DNA of 64,000 nt. Origin: Malaciobacter marinus (lineage in GTDB: Bacteria > Campylobacterota > Campylobacteria > Campylobacterales > Arcobacteraceae). The notes under the pieces are model-generated. The model was not told where the DNA came from. It worked only from the letters and a program-made list of their open reading frames with translations, and searched no databases. Positions 44,307 to 52,618 of this stretch are shown one piece after another. Position 1 is the stretch's first letter. Each line of letters opens with the position of its first letter. The stretch covers positions 744,001-808,000 of the forward strand of contig NZ_CP032101.1 of assembly GCF_003544855.1 (NCBI RefSeq), given 5' to 3'. Both the position numbers and the translations under genes were made by a program.

Positions 44307-45211
44307 TGGACTTTTTTGCACTTGAGTATTTTATCAACCCAAACAAAAGAATATATTGGGGATTTTTACTGAGTTCTTTAGTAATTACATTTATATATAT
44401 TTATTTGAAGAAAGATAGTAATTCTAAAATACTATTTTCTTCAAAACTTTGGTGGCACCCAAGTGCAAGACTTGATTATAGTTATTTTTTAGTTTCTTAC
44501 TTTATTAAACTATTTATGATTTATCCTGTGGTTATAAGTGCAAAAACAATAGCTTTAGAAGTTAATTATACTATGAGTGAACAATTTGGATATTTTTTTA
44601 CAAACTCATTTTCTTATGAAACTATTATGATTTTGTATACAATCACACTTTTTACAGTAAGTGACTTTACAAGATACTGGATACATAGATTTTTACATAC
44701 AATTCCATTTTTATGGCACTTTCATAAGGTGCATCATAGTGCAAAGGTCTTGAATCCTCTGACTTTTTATAGGGTACATCCTATTGAAAATATACTTTTT
44801 GGATTTAGATACTCAATAAGCATAGGGCTTGTTACAGGAGTGTTTATTTACTTTTTTGGAGCAATGCTTAGTGTATATGATATTTTTGGAGTAAATGTAT
44901 TTGTATTTGTGTTTTCACTACTTGGCTCAAACCTTAGACATTCACATGTGAAATTTAAATATTTTTCATGGTGTGAAAAATGGCTAATTTCTCCTTATAT
45001 GCATCAAATACACCATAGTACAAAGCATTTGGATAGAAACTATGGTGGATATTTGGCTATATGGGATAGGGTATTTAATACCCTTACCTTATCAAATGAG
45101 GTAAAAAATATAAAATTTGGACTAAGAAAGGAACAAATGGGCGATTATGATTCTTTATTGAAGCTTATTTATACACCTTTTTTAACTTTACTACAAAGGA
45201 AAAAGATATGA
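44306..45211 (+). CDS. Fatty-acid-hydroxylase/sterol-desaturase family membrane protein
   Basis: A 301-residue membrane protein with GTG start, overlapping the preceding stop by 1 nt. The di-iron histidine clusters of the FA hydroxylase superfamily are visible: HRFLH, HFHKVHHS and HQIHHS, each in loops between helices. It has four or more transmembrane segments. In this superfamily a di-iron centre hydroxylates or desaturates lipids. Its place in an iron-regulated operon of imelysins and haem proteins recurs in marine proteobacteria, role unknown. The last 4 nt overlap the peroxidase gene. Confidence 0.88.
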   Translation: MDFFALEYFINPNKRIYWGFLLSSLVITFIYIYLKKDSNSKILFSSKLWWHPSARLDYSYFLVSYFIKLFMIYPVVISAKTIALEVNYTMSEQFGYFFTNSFSYETIMILYTITLFTVSDFTRYWIHRFLHTIPFLWHFHKVHHSAKVLNPLTFYRVHPIENILFGFRYSISIGLVTGVFIYFFGAMLSVYDIFGVNVFVFVFSLLGSNLRHSHVKFKYFSWCEKWLISPYMHQIHHSTKHLDRNYGGYLAIWDRVFNTLTLSNEVKNIKFGLRKEQMGDYDSLLKLIYTPFLTLLQRKKI

Positions 45212-46377
45212 GATATCTAAAAATGATTGGTTTTTCTTTGATTGCATTGATAATAGCAGGATGTAATCAAACACCTACTATGTCAAAAAAAGAATTGGCA
45301 AAACTACAACTAGAAAAAGAACAATTAGGTAAAATTCTATTTTTTGATAAAAATTTATCTAAAAATAGAACTCAAAATTGTGCAACATGTCACAATCCAG
45401 AAAGAGGGTTTGCTGATGATAGAGATAATGGCGTAGGAAAGATGGCATCACTTGGAGATGACAATAAATCACTTGGAGATAGACAAGCTCCAACAGCATC
45501 ATATGCTATGTTTTCACCAGTATTTCACTATGACAAAAAAAATAAAAAATATAAAGGTGGACAATTTTGGGATGGAAGAGAAGGAACACTAGCTGGACAA
45601 GCAGGTGGACCACCATTAAACCCAGTAGAAATGGGAATGCCAAGTAAAGAAGCTGTTGTAAATAGACTTAAAGAAAATGAGTATTATATACAAAGATTTA
45701 AAGAAATTTATGGTGAAGATATCTTCAAGTCAAATGAAAAAGCATTTTTTGCTATGACTGAGCTTATTGAAGCTTTTGAGATGACTAAAGAGTTTGCACC
45801 TTTTGACTCAAAATATGATAGATATTTAAAAGGTGAATATGACTTAACAGTATTAGAAGATTTAGGGCGTTCAATATTCTTCTCAAACAACAATAATTCT
45901 TGTGCAAATTGTCATGTATTAAAAGGTGAAGATAAAAAAGGTGAAACTTTTACAAACTATGAGTATCACAATATAGGAACACCAATAAACCATGAATTAA
46001 GAGCCAAAAATGGAACAACTTCAATAGATAATGGACTTTTAAATAACCCAGCTGTAACAGATGAAAAACACAAAGGTAAATATAAAGTTCCAACACTAAG
46101 AAATGTAGCAGTTACAGGACCATATATGCACAATGGTGTATTTAAAGACCTAAGAACAGTTGTAGAATTTTATGATAAATACAACAATAAAGATAGAAAA
46201 ATAAATCCAGAAACTGGTAAACCATGGCAAGATCCAGAAGTAGAAGAAACAATCTCACTTGAAGATCTTAAAGCCAACAAACTAATAGATAGAAAAGTAG
46301 AAGCACTTGTAGCTTTTATGAAACTACTAACTGACAAAAGATACGAACACCTACTAGAAGAAAACGAAAATAAATAA
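45208..46377 (+). CDS. Di-haem cytochrome c peroxidase/MauG-type lipoprotein
   Basis: A 389-residue lipoprotein (LIALIIAGCNQ). Haem motifs are CATCH (NPERGFADD) and CANCH (VLKGEDKKGE). KVPTLRNVAVTGPYMHNG near residue 290 is the common MauG/CcpA motif. It is a periplasmic electron-transfer enzyme, either peroxidase or MauG-like oxidase. Last gene of the operon; the terminator at 46372-46405 follows. The overlap with the preceding gene is 4 nt. Confidence 0.9.
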   Translation: MRYLKMIGFSLIALIIAGCNQTPTMSKKELAKLQLEKEQLGKILFFDKNLSKNRTQNCATCHNPERGFADDRDNGVGKMASLGDDNKSLGDRQAPTASYAMFSPVFHYDKKNKKYKGGQFWDGREGTLAGQAGGPPLNPVEMGMPSKEAVVNRLKENEYYIQRFKEIYGEDIFKSNEKAFFAMTELIEAFEMTKEFAPFDSKYDRYLKGEYDLTVLEDLGRSIFFSNNNNSCANCHVLKGEDKKGETFTNYEYHNIGTPINHELRAKNGTTSIDNGLLNNPAVTDEKHKGKYKVPTLRNVAVTGPYMHNGVFKDLRTVVEFYDKYNNKDRKINPETGKPWQDPEVEETISLEDLKANKLIDRKVEALVAFMKLLTDKRYEHLLEENENK

Positions 46378-46405
46378 TCAAAAGGTTAAAGCCTTTTGAT
46401 TATTT
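46372..46405 (+). terminator. Terminator of the imelysin operon
   Basis: AAATAATCAAAAGG (46372-46385) pairs with CCTTTTGATTATTT (46392-46405), a perfect 14-bp stem with a 6-nt loop that begins at the peroxidase stop codon. Confidence 0.8.
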
Positions 46406-46494
46406 GCAATTTAATTTTATAAATAACAATATTTTTTAAGAGTTTTGAAACCAAGTGGCTTATATACTTTATTTATAAAAGTAGGGAGAAAACT

Positions 46495-47202
46495 ATGAAT
46501 AAAAAAAGAGTTTTGATAACTGGTGGAAATAAAGGTATTGGTTTAGCTGTTTCAAGAGCTATGTTAGAGCTAGGACATGAGGTTATTATGCTTGCAAGGG
46601 AGTTTGAAACTTGTCCTTTAGTTGGGGTAAAAGATGTAACTGCTGTTGAGTTTGATTTATCAAAGCTTGAAGATTTACCAGCACTTGCAAAAGAGCTTGG
46701 TGATATTGATATTTTAATAAACAATGCAGGTTATATGCAACCTAAATATACATATGATAACTATCCTGTTGAAGCAAGAAATGCTATTATGAATGTGGAT
46801 TTATATGCTCCTATTGAACTTATGAATCTATTTTGTGAGCATATGAAAAAGCAAAAATATGGAAGAATAGTAAATACAGCTTCAATTGCTGGACAAGTAG
46901 GGCATCCTGATGTTTGGTATGGTATTGCAAAAGCTGGACTTATAAATGCTACAAAAATCTATGGAAAACTTTTAGGTGCACATGGTATTACTGTAAATTG
47001 TGTAGCTCCAAGTCCAACAGAAACAGATATGCAAAAAGATAATTCAGAAGAGAGAAAAAAAGAGTTTAAAAAGACAGTTGCCACAGGTAGATTTGCTCAG
47101 CCAGAAGAAGTAGCAAAAGCAATTGTTTGGTTAGCAACAGATTGTCCAGAATATATCAATGGTATTTGCCTTGATATAAACAACTGCTCATATCCAAGAT
47201 AA
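46495..47202 (+). CDS. Short-chain dehydrogenase/reductase
   Basis: A 235-residue SDR with TGGNKGIG (10-17), NNAG, Ser in NTASIAG, catalytic Tyr/Lys in YGIAKAG, and APSPTETDMQ. It resembles FabG-type 3-oxoacyl reductases (INGICLDINN end), but no fab neighbours are present. RBS AGGGAGAAAACT. A hairpin follows at 47204-47232. Confidence 0.85.
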   Translation: MNKKRVLITGGNKGIGLAVSRAMLELGHEVIMLAREFETCPLVGVKDVTAVEFDLSKLEDLPALAKELGDIDILINNAGYMQPKYTYDNYPVEARNAIMNVDLYAPIELMNLFCEHMKKQKYGRIVNTASIAGQVGHPDVWYGIAKAGLINATKIYGKLLGAHGITVNCVAPSPTETDMQKDNSEERKKEFKKTVATGRFAQPEEVAKAIVWLATDCPEYINGICLDINNCSYPR

Positions 47203-47203
47203 A

Positions 47204-47232
47204 AAAATAGCTAGAGTTATTCTAGCTATTTT
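47204..47232. terminator. Convergent terminator hairpin
   Basis: AAAATAGCTAGA (47204-47215) and TCTAGCTATTTT (47221-47232) form a 12-bp perfect stem with loop GTTAT between the converging SDR and NrfJ-like genes. Confidence 0.75.
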
Positions 47233-47257
47233 GATTGTTTAGTATCTAGCTTAAATC

Positions 47258-47950
47258 TTAAAGTTTTGTAAACTTTGCATTTACACCTATTATTTGGTAT
47301 TTAAAACCATATCCATAATCAACATCTGTGTTAATTGTCCCTATAACTTCTACTTTGTCACCTTTTTTTACTTTTTCATCTGCATTTGGTGATCTAAAGA
47401 TTATAGAGTCATTTGTACCTTTGATTTTAACCCATGTATTTCCAAGTACTTTATTTGATACTTGTACTACTTCACCTTGGATTTGTACATTTTTATTTTT
47501 AAAGGCATCTTTTTTCTCAAAAAGTTTTGCTATTGTTGTTTTGATTGGTTTATCTTTTGATATTACAATTTCATCAAATTTTGGATTAGGTTTTTCACCT
47601 TTTGTCATCTGTCCATGAATTCCATGCACATTATTTGTTCCATGAATTGCTTTTTTTGCATTTGGCATCTCTGCAAACATAACTTTTTCAAATGTTCTAT
47701 TTAATGCAGTACTTTTAAAGTTTGTCATCCACATTTGTTCACTAATTTTAATAGTTTCACCAACTATTACTTTTGTAGCTGGAACTGCTGCCCAGTAGTT
47801 TTTATCTTTATCTTGAATTTTTACATATGTATAGCTACCCGCATCTTTAAATTCTAAAACTTTTCCCTCATGGATTGTGTCTTTCTTTGCAAAAGCTGTA
47901 TTTACACTCAATAATACACCAACACAACCTATTGTTATTTTTTTTAACAT
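47258..47950 (-). CDS. NrfJ-like periplasmic OB-fold protein
   Basis: A 230-residue exported protein (signal KKITIGCVGVLLSVNTAFA). Two OB-like domains are seen: residues 25-105 with EGKVLEFKDAGSYTYVKIQ and YWAAVPATKV, the hallmark of NrfJ-type proteins, and 145-228 with QGEVVQVSNKVLGNTWVKI. TNFKSTALNRTFEKVMFAE is another conserved piece. A His-rich loop (HGTNNVHGIHGQM) may bind metal. NrfJ-like proteins are found near c-type cytochrome genes; the function is unresolved. Confidence 0.65.
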   Translation of the reverse strand: MLKKITIGCVGVLLSVNTAFAKKDTIHEGKVLEFKDAGSYTYVKIQDKDKNYWAAVPATKVIVGETIKISEQMWMTNFKSTALNRTFEKVMFAEMPNAKKAIHGTNNVHGIHGQMTKGEKPNPKFDEIVISKDKPIKTTIAKLFEKKDAFKNKNVQIQGEVVQVSNKVLGNTWVKIKGTNDSIIFRSPNADEKVKKGDKVEVIGTINTDVDYGYGFKYQIIGVNAKFTKL

Positions 47951-48084
47951 TCTTTTTCCTTAGTAAAAATTGCCTTCCCTTGTCTGAATTTTATATTAAT
48001 TAAACTTTATAAATTCTTTTTAGTATAGCTTTATAAAGTTTTGTTTATAATATAAAGACAAAACAAATAATTCTAAGGTTTTTA

Positions 48085-49416
48085 ATGAAAATAAAATTCA
48101 TTTTCTTTTTCTTTATATTTACTCTTTTTTCAAAACTTTTTGCACAAAGTATAGAAAATAGAATAGATTTAAAATCACTTTTTTTATTGTCATTGCATGG
48201 AGAAAAAGAAAAAAGTATAAAAAACAATAATTTAATAGTAAATAATAATAAATTTTTTATAGATAATCAAAGACTAGTAAATGGACTGTATTCTCAAAGT
48301 AACTATAATTCATTGACAGTTTTAATACAACTTTTATATACAAATAATCATATTTTAAAAAACAAAAAAAGCAAATATCTTTTAAATAGTGCATTATATG
48401 CAAAGCATGAGGGCTTAAATGAAGCTACTTTGTATGAAATAGCAAAGCTTTATTTTAAAGTTTTAAATTTAAAAAAACAATTACAATTAAATATGAAAAG
48501 AGAAAAACTTTTAAGACAAACCTTAGAATATGCAAAAGAAAGAGAAAAAATAGGTATAAATATCAGTGATGATTTAAAAAGTTTATACTTACAATTAAGA
48601 AATGTAAGTGTTGATAGAATAAAGATTTATGAAGAAAAAACTAAATTAAAACAAATGCTAAAAGTATTAGTTAAAAAAGAGCTTGATAATTTCAATTTAA
48701 AAGATTATGATTTAAAAAGTGATGAATTTTTAGTAAAAAATGAATCAATGATTTTTTATGTAAATACTAAAGAGAAACTAAATAGAGTTTCAAATAAATT
48801 AGCTTCCAAATACATAGATGAAAATATACAAATTACAGTAATGCAAAGTTTATTAAATAGTAAAAAAGACAAAGCAAAAGAAGATGAGTACACACAAGAA
48901 CTTTTAAAAAAATCTAAAACTGTAGATGAAGTAATAAACGAGCATAAAAATTCAAATACAAACAAACCTTGGAATAAAGAGGATTTTGACAAGATAATAA
49001 AAGAAAAGCTTCCTTTATATATCAATGCAAAGGTTACTTTAAAAAACAATCAAAATAAAAAAGAAGTTAAGAACTTAAACTTAACAATCAAAAATCAAAA
49101 ATCAAAAATTCATAATACAATTTCTAAAAACTTGCACTATTTAATTTCAAATTACAAAACAATAAATAACTCAAAAATTTCAAATAAAAATGCTCAAAGA
49201 AATTATATATTAAATAAAAAGATGTATAGAAAAGGTGATATCTCTTTAGATGTACTTTTAAATGCACAAAAAAATATGATTATTTCTTTATTAAATGGAT
49301 ATAACGCTAGATATGAATACTTACAAGATATTGTAGCGATACTTTATAATACAGGAAAAATTAAATCTTTTGCATATGATGGAATTAAACAAGAGTTTGA
49401 AAATAGTATCTTTTAA
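48085..49416 (+). CDS. TolC-family outer membrane protein
   Basis: A 443-residue protein with signal peptide (KIKFIFFFFIFTLFSKLFA). It is made of long coiled coils with the TolC-type duplicated arrangement (LYEIAKLYFKVLNLKKQLQL near 115-135, and ISLDVLLNAQKNMIISLLNGYNARYEY near 395-420). These are landmarks of the outer membrane efflux family. There is an unusual charged insertion around 240-330. No inner-membrane or adaptor partner lies next to it, so the transport system it serves is elsewhere. Confidence 0.75.
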   Translation: MKIKFIFFFFIFTLFSKLFAQSIENRIDLKSLFLLSLHGEKEKSIKNNNLIVNNNKFFIDNQRLVNGLYSQSNYNSLTVLIQLLYTNNHILKNKKSKYLLNSALYAKHEGLNEATLYEIAKLYFKVLNLKKQLQLNMKREKLLRQTLEYAKEREKIGINISDDLKSLYLQLRNVSVDRIKIYEEKTKLKQMLKVLVKKELDNFNLKDYDLKSDEFLVKNESMIFYVNTKEKLNRVSNKLASKYIDENIQITVMQSLLNSKKDKAKEDEYTQELLKKSKTVDEVINEHKNSNTNKPWNKEDFDKIIKEKLPLYINAKVTLKNNQNKKEVKNLNLTIKNQKSKIHNTISKNLHYLISNYKTINNSKISNKNAQRNYILNKKMYRKGDISLDVLLNAQKNMIISLLNGYNARYEYLQDIVAILYNTGKIKSFAYDGIKQEFENSIF

Positions 49417-49421
49417 GATAA

Positions 49422-50309
49422 CTATTTTCTACGAATTTTTATATTATTTAGTATCTTAACTGCAAATAAAGTCATAATAGTTCCTATAATTATAGAAAGA
49501 CTAATATTTTCTTTTAGAAAAATTGCACTAAATCCTATTGCAAAAAATGGAACTAAAAATATAAATGAACTTACTTCATTTGTACCTAGTTTTTCAATTC
49601 CTATAAAATATATACTTGTAGCAAAAGTAGTTGAAATAACTGACAAAGATAAAATATTGAACCAAAAAATTCCATCGAAACCACTATAATCAATGGTTCT
49701 AACATCTAAAAAGAAAATCATAACTAATACATTTGAAATACAATACATATAAAAAGTAAAAACCATAGGGTTTGTTTTTGTAATTTTTGAGCTAACTATT
49801 GTCAAAACTGGCCAAAGTAGTGAACCTATTAAAAAATACATATTATATGTAGTAAAAATTTGTTCAGCACTAAAAGAGAAAACATTTAATATTGTAAGTA
49901 CTCCAAAAGCTCCTAATACAAGTGCAAATATATCTTTTCTCAAAATCTTTTTAGAATAAAAAATTGCCATTATTATAAATGTATTTATGGGAATAAGTGT
50001 AGTTACAAGTGCTCCGCCTAAACTAGCAGTTCCATATTTTGTTCCTAAAAAATAACATTTCATATATCCAATCATAACGATTGAAGCAATAAGTGCTAAA
50101 AAAAGGCTTCTTTTATTTATATAAAAATATTTTCGCGTAATCATTAAAACAGGTGCTAGTGAAATAATAGTAAAAAGATTTCTAAAAAACATAAGTTCAT
50201 ACTCATTTATATAAGCACTTAAAACCTTTGCGTTTACCCAAGAAGCACCCCATCCAGCCATTGCTAAAACCATAAAAATATAAAAAATAGTTCTGTTTGT
50301 TTGTGTCAT
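49422..50309 (-). CDS. EamA/DMT-family exporter
   Basis: A 295-residue inner-membrane protein with ten transmembrane segments in two repeated EamA halves (GWGASWVNAKVL near the N-terminus and IVSSKITKTNP in the second half). DMT exporters move amino acids or metabolites. It lies 59 nt downstream of an AraC-type regulator gene in the same direction, so the regulator probably controls it. The substrate is unknown. Confidence 0.85.
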   Translation of the reverse strand: MTQTNRTIFYIFMVLAMAGWGASWVNAKVLSAYINEYELMFFRNLFTIISLAPVLMITRKYFYINKRSLFLALIASIVMIGYMKCYFLGTKYGTASLGGALVTTLIPINTFIIMAIFYSKKILRKDIFALVLGAFGVLTILNVFSFSAEQIFTTYNMYFLIGSLLWPVLTIVSSKITKTNPMVFTFYMYCISNVLVMIFFLDVRTIDYSGFDGIFWFNILSLSVISTTFATSIYFIGIEKLGTNEVSSFIFLVPFFAIGFSAIFLKENISLSIIIGTIMTLFAVKILNNIKIRRK

Positions 50310-50368
50310 ATATCTTCTTTTTATTTTTAATATAACAAAAATAAAAATATAATTATAGAATAAAATTG

Positions 50369-51148
50369 CTATTTTTTATTTATTCTTGAGGGTGTGTAGC
50401 CATAAAGTTTTTTGAAGTTTCTTGTAAAGTGTGATTGGTCGTTGAATCCTACTTGTAAACTAGCTTGAGATAAACTTACATCATTTTTAATAAGATTGAT
50501 TGCTTTATTTATTCTTTGGTTTATAATAAAATTGTGAGGTGTTATTCCAAACTCTTTTTTAAATACTCTTAAAAAATGGTATTTACTCATATTTGAATTT
50601 CTTGCTAATTGTTCTAGGTTAAAATCTGTATCAAGATTATCACATATAAATTCATAACTATTTTTTATAACTCTTTTGTCATCAAAAATATTTTCAAAAC
50701 TCTTTTTTGTATGAGAAGTATAATTTAAAATCAAGTAAGACAATGCATCTACTAAACTACTTTGAATAAGTAAGATGTCTTCATTATTATAATAGTTCAT
50801 AAAAAAATTATGCAATTTAAAAAATAGTATTTTATCACTAAAAACATGTTTCTGAAAAATTGGTATTTTCTTTTCAAAAAAGATATCTTCATATATATTT
50901 GAAAGTAGTTCTACTTTTGGATAAAAATTTGAGTGTGACCATGCACTTGATACTCCTCCATGAAGTTCCCCTGGATTATTTACCCTTGATGTATATCTAA
51001 AAGAATCATATTTTTGATTAGTGTTAAAAGATTTTAATACCCCTTCATAAGTTATTCCAATAGTATAAGTATCATGAAAGTGTTTTGAAAAGTTGTTATT
51101 TGAAAGTTTTACACATTCAAATGTTGTATCTTTTAATAATTTATTCAT
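50369..51148 (-). CDS. AraC-family transcriptional regulator
   Basis: A 259-residue regulator. The N-terminal part is a cupin-like ligand domain (HDTYTIGITYEGVLKSFN, PGELHGG). The C-terminal region has the double helix-turn-helix of AraC proteins (LEQLARNSNMSKYHFLRVFK, then LSQASLQVGFNDQSHFTRNF and YGYTPSRI). It is followed by the EamA exporter gene on the same strand, suggesting regulation of export of an amino-acid-like ligand. Confidence 0.9.
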   Translation of the reverse strand: MNKLLKDTTFECVKLSNNNFSKHFHDTYTIGITYEGVLKSFNTNQKYDSFRYTSRVNNPGELHGGVSSAWSHSNFYPKVELLSNIYEDIFFEKKIPIFQKHVFSDKILFFKLHNFFMNYYNNEDILLIQSSLVDALSYLILNYTSHTKKSFENIFDDKRVIKNSYEFICDNLDTDFNLEQLARNSNMSKYHFLRVFKKEFGITPHNFIINQRINKAINLIKNDVSLSQASLQVGFNDQSHFTRNFKKLYGYTPSRINKK

Positions 51149-51180
51149 ATTAAAATTCTAAATTAAAGTTGAATATAGAG

Positions 51181-51549
51181 TTATTTGTCTAAACATTCTG
51201 GGCAAATACCTTTTATAATAATATTATCAATCTCATGCTTTGCTAAATTAAAATCAATATTTTGAGATATACATTCAATATTCGAACACTTGCAACAAAT
51301 AAAGTGCGCATGAGGATTGTTTTGAATCTCATAATATCTTTTTTTGTCATTTGATTCAAAGCTACTTATTATATGTTCATCTTCAAATTTTGTTATATTT
51401 CTATAAAAAGTTGCCTTATCCATAGAAAGATTACTTTTTATATCATCATAACAAATAGGTTTATTTGAATTCATAAGTATCTCAAGAATTGCTTTTCTTG
51501 CTGTTGTTAATTTTAAATTTTTTTCATTTATTAGTTTTTCTATATTCAT
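51181..51549 (-). CDS. Fur-family regulator, probably Zur
   Basis: A 122-residue Fur-family protein: N-terminal winged helix (LKLTTARKAILEILMNSNKP, ATFYRNITKFEDE), and a C-terminal zinc-site region with HAHFICCKCSNIECIS and CPECLDK, the Cys4 structural zinc. It is shorter than ferric-type Fur (about 150) and lacks the extended C-terminus, a feature of Zur-like and some PerR-like members. It is divergent from znuA, with two ATGCAACT-containing palindromes between them. This supports zinc repression of znuA. Confidence 0.75.
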   Translation of the reverse strand: MNIEKLINEKNLKLTTARKAILEILMNSNKPICYDDIKSNLSMDKATFYRNITKFEDEHIISSFESNDKKRYYEIQNNPHAHFICCKCSNIECISQNIDFNLAKHEIDNIIIKGICPECLDK

Positions 51550-51591
51550 AACAAAGATTATATCGATTATTTTTTAAAATATTATTAGAAG

Positions 51592-51653
51592 ATGCAACTA
51601 AGTTGCGTTAAAGTTTTTATATATTATTATTCCACAAATGCAACTCGATTGCA
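51592..51653. promoter_or_regulatory. Two palindromic operators between Zur-like gene and znuA
   Basis: GCAACT-A-AGTTGC at 51594-51606 and TGCAA-CTCGA-TTGCA at 51639-51653 share ATGCAACT and are separated by about 45 bp centre to centre. The second overlaps the region just upstream of the znuA ribosome site. They are the natural candidates for Zur binding in this species, with a sequence unlike the gammaproteobacterial Zur box. Confidence 0.65.
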
Positions 51654-51665
51654 AAAGGAGAAAAA

Positions 51666-52616
51666 ATGAAAAAGTTATTTATTGCAATTTTGGCACTAAG
51701 TAGTGTTGTTTTTGCAAAAGAAGTTACAGTGAGTATTTTGCCTCAAAAATATATAGTTGAAAAGATTGCAAAAGATAAAATCGATGTAAATGTTATGGTT
51801 AAGCCAGGGTTTTCACCTGCAACATATGAACCAAAAACTTCTCAAATGAGAAAACTTGCAAAATCAGAAGTTTATTTTGCTATTGGAGTTCCTTTTGAAA
51901 AAGTTTGGTTAGAAAAATTTAAAAATGCAAATGAAAATTTAAATATTATAGATACATCAATAGGAATAAAAAAACTTGCAATGGCAAAACATGAGCATCA
52001 TGATGAAGATGAACATGACCATGAAGCACATCACGAAGAGGAACATGAACATGAAGAATCGGCACACCATGAAGATGAACATGACCATGAAGCACATCAC
52101 GACCATGAAGATGAAACTCATGAACACTCAGGTTTAGATCCACATATTTGGCTAGATCCTATTTTAGTTAAAACACAAGCAAAAAATGTTTATGAAGTAT
52201 TAGTTGATATTGATTCAAAAAATAAAGATTTTTACAAAAAAAATTATGAAAATTTTATAAAAGAATTAGATGAGCTTTATTTGGAAATAAAAACTATTAT
52301 AAAACCTGTAAAAGATAAAGCATTTATGGTATTTCATCCATCTTGGGGATATTTTGCTAAAAGATTTCATTTAGAACAAATTGCTGTTGAGGTTCAAGGA
52401 AAAGAACCAAAACCAAATCAATTAGTTGACTTAATCAATGAAGCAAAAGAGCACAATATTAAAGTTGTATTTGTAGCACCGCAGTTTTCTCAAAAAAGTG
52501 CAAAAATTTTAGCTTCAAATATCAAAGGTGATGCAGTTGTGATGAATCCACTTGAAGAAAATTTAAAAGAATCATTAATAAAAACTGCAAAACAAATAGT
52601 AAGTTCGTATAAGTAA
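51666..52616 (+). CDS. znuA: Zinc-binding protein ZnuA
   Basis: A 316-residue periplasmic metal-binding protein of the ZnuA/TroA (cluster A-I) family. It has a Sec signal (KKLFIAILALSSVVFA), VMVKPGFSPATYEPKTSQM with the family's metal-site layout, a His/Asp/Glu-rich mobile loop (residues 110-155), SGLDPHIWLDP and FHPSWGYFAKRF. The loop is partly built of two copies of a DNA segment (GAAGATGAACATGACCATG near 52009 and 52071). The znuBC permease and ATPase genes are not beside it. Regulation by the Zur-like protein through the operators upstream is likely. RBS AAAAGGAGAAAA. Confidence 0.92.
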   Translation: MKKLFIAILALSSVVFAKEVTVSILPQKYIVEKIAKDKIDVNVMVKPGFSPATYEPKTSQMRKLAKSEVYFAIGVPFEKVWLEKFKNANENLNIIDTSIGIKKLAMAKHEHHDEDEHDHEAHHEEEHEHEESAHHEDEHDHEAHHDHEDETHEHSGLDPHIWLDPILVKTQAKNVYEVLVDIDSKNKDFYKKNYENFIKELDELYLEIKTIIKPVKDKAFMVFHPSWGYFAKRFHLEQIAVEVQGKEPKPNQLVDLINEAKEHNIKVVFVAPQFSQKSAKILASNIKGDAVVMNPLEENLKESLIKTAKQIVSSYK

Positions 52617-52618
52617 AA

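Noticed and set aside
52006-52105. Internal repeats of znuA as a mobile repeat
   Set aside because: They encode the metal-binding His-rich loop, with a simple local duplication explaining the DNA repeat.
51946-52143. Minus-strand open frame opposite znuA
   Set aside because: It exists only because the His-rich repeats lack stops in that frame; no RBS or homology.
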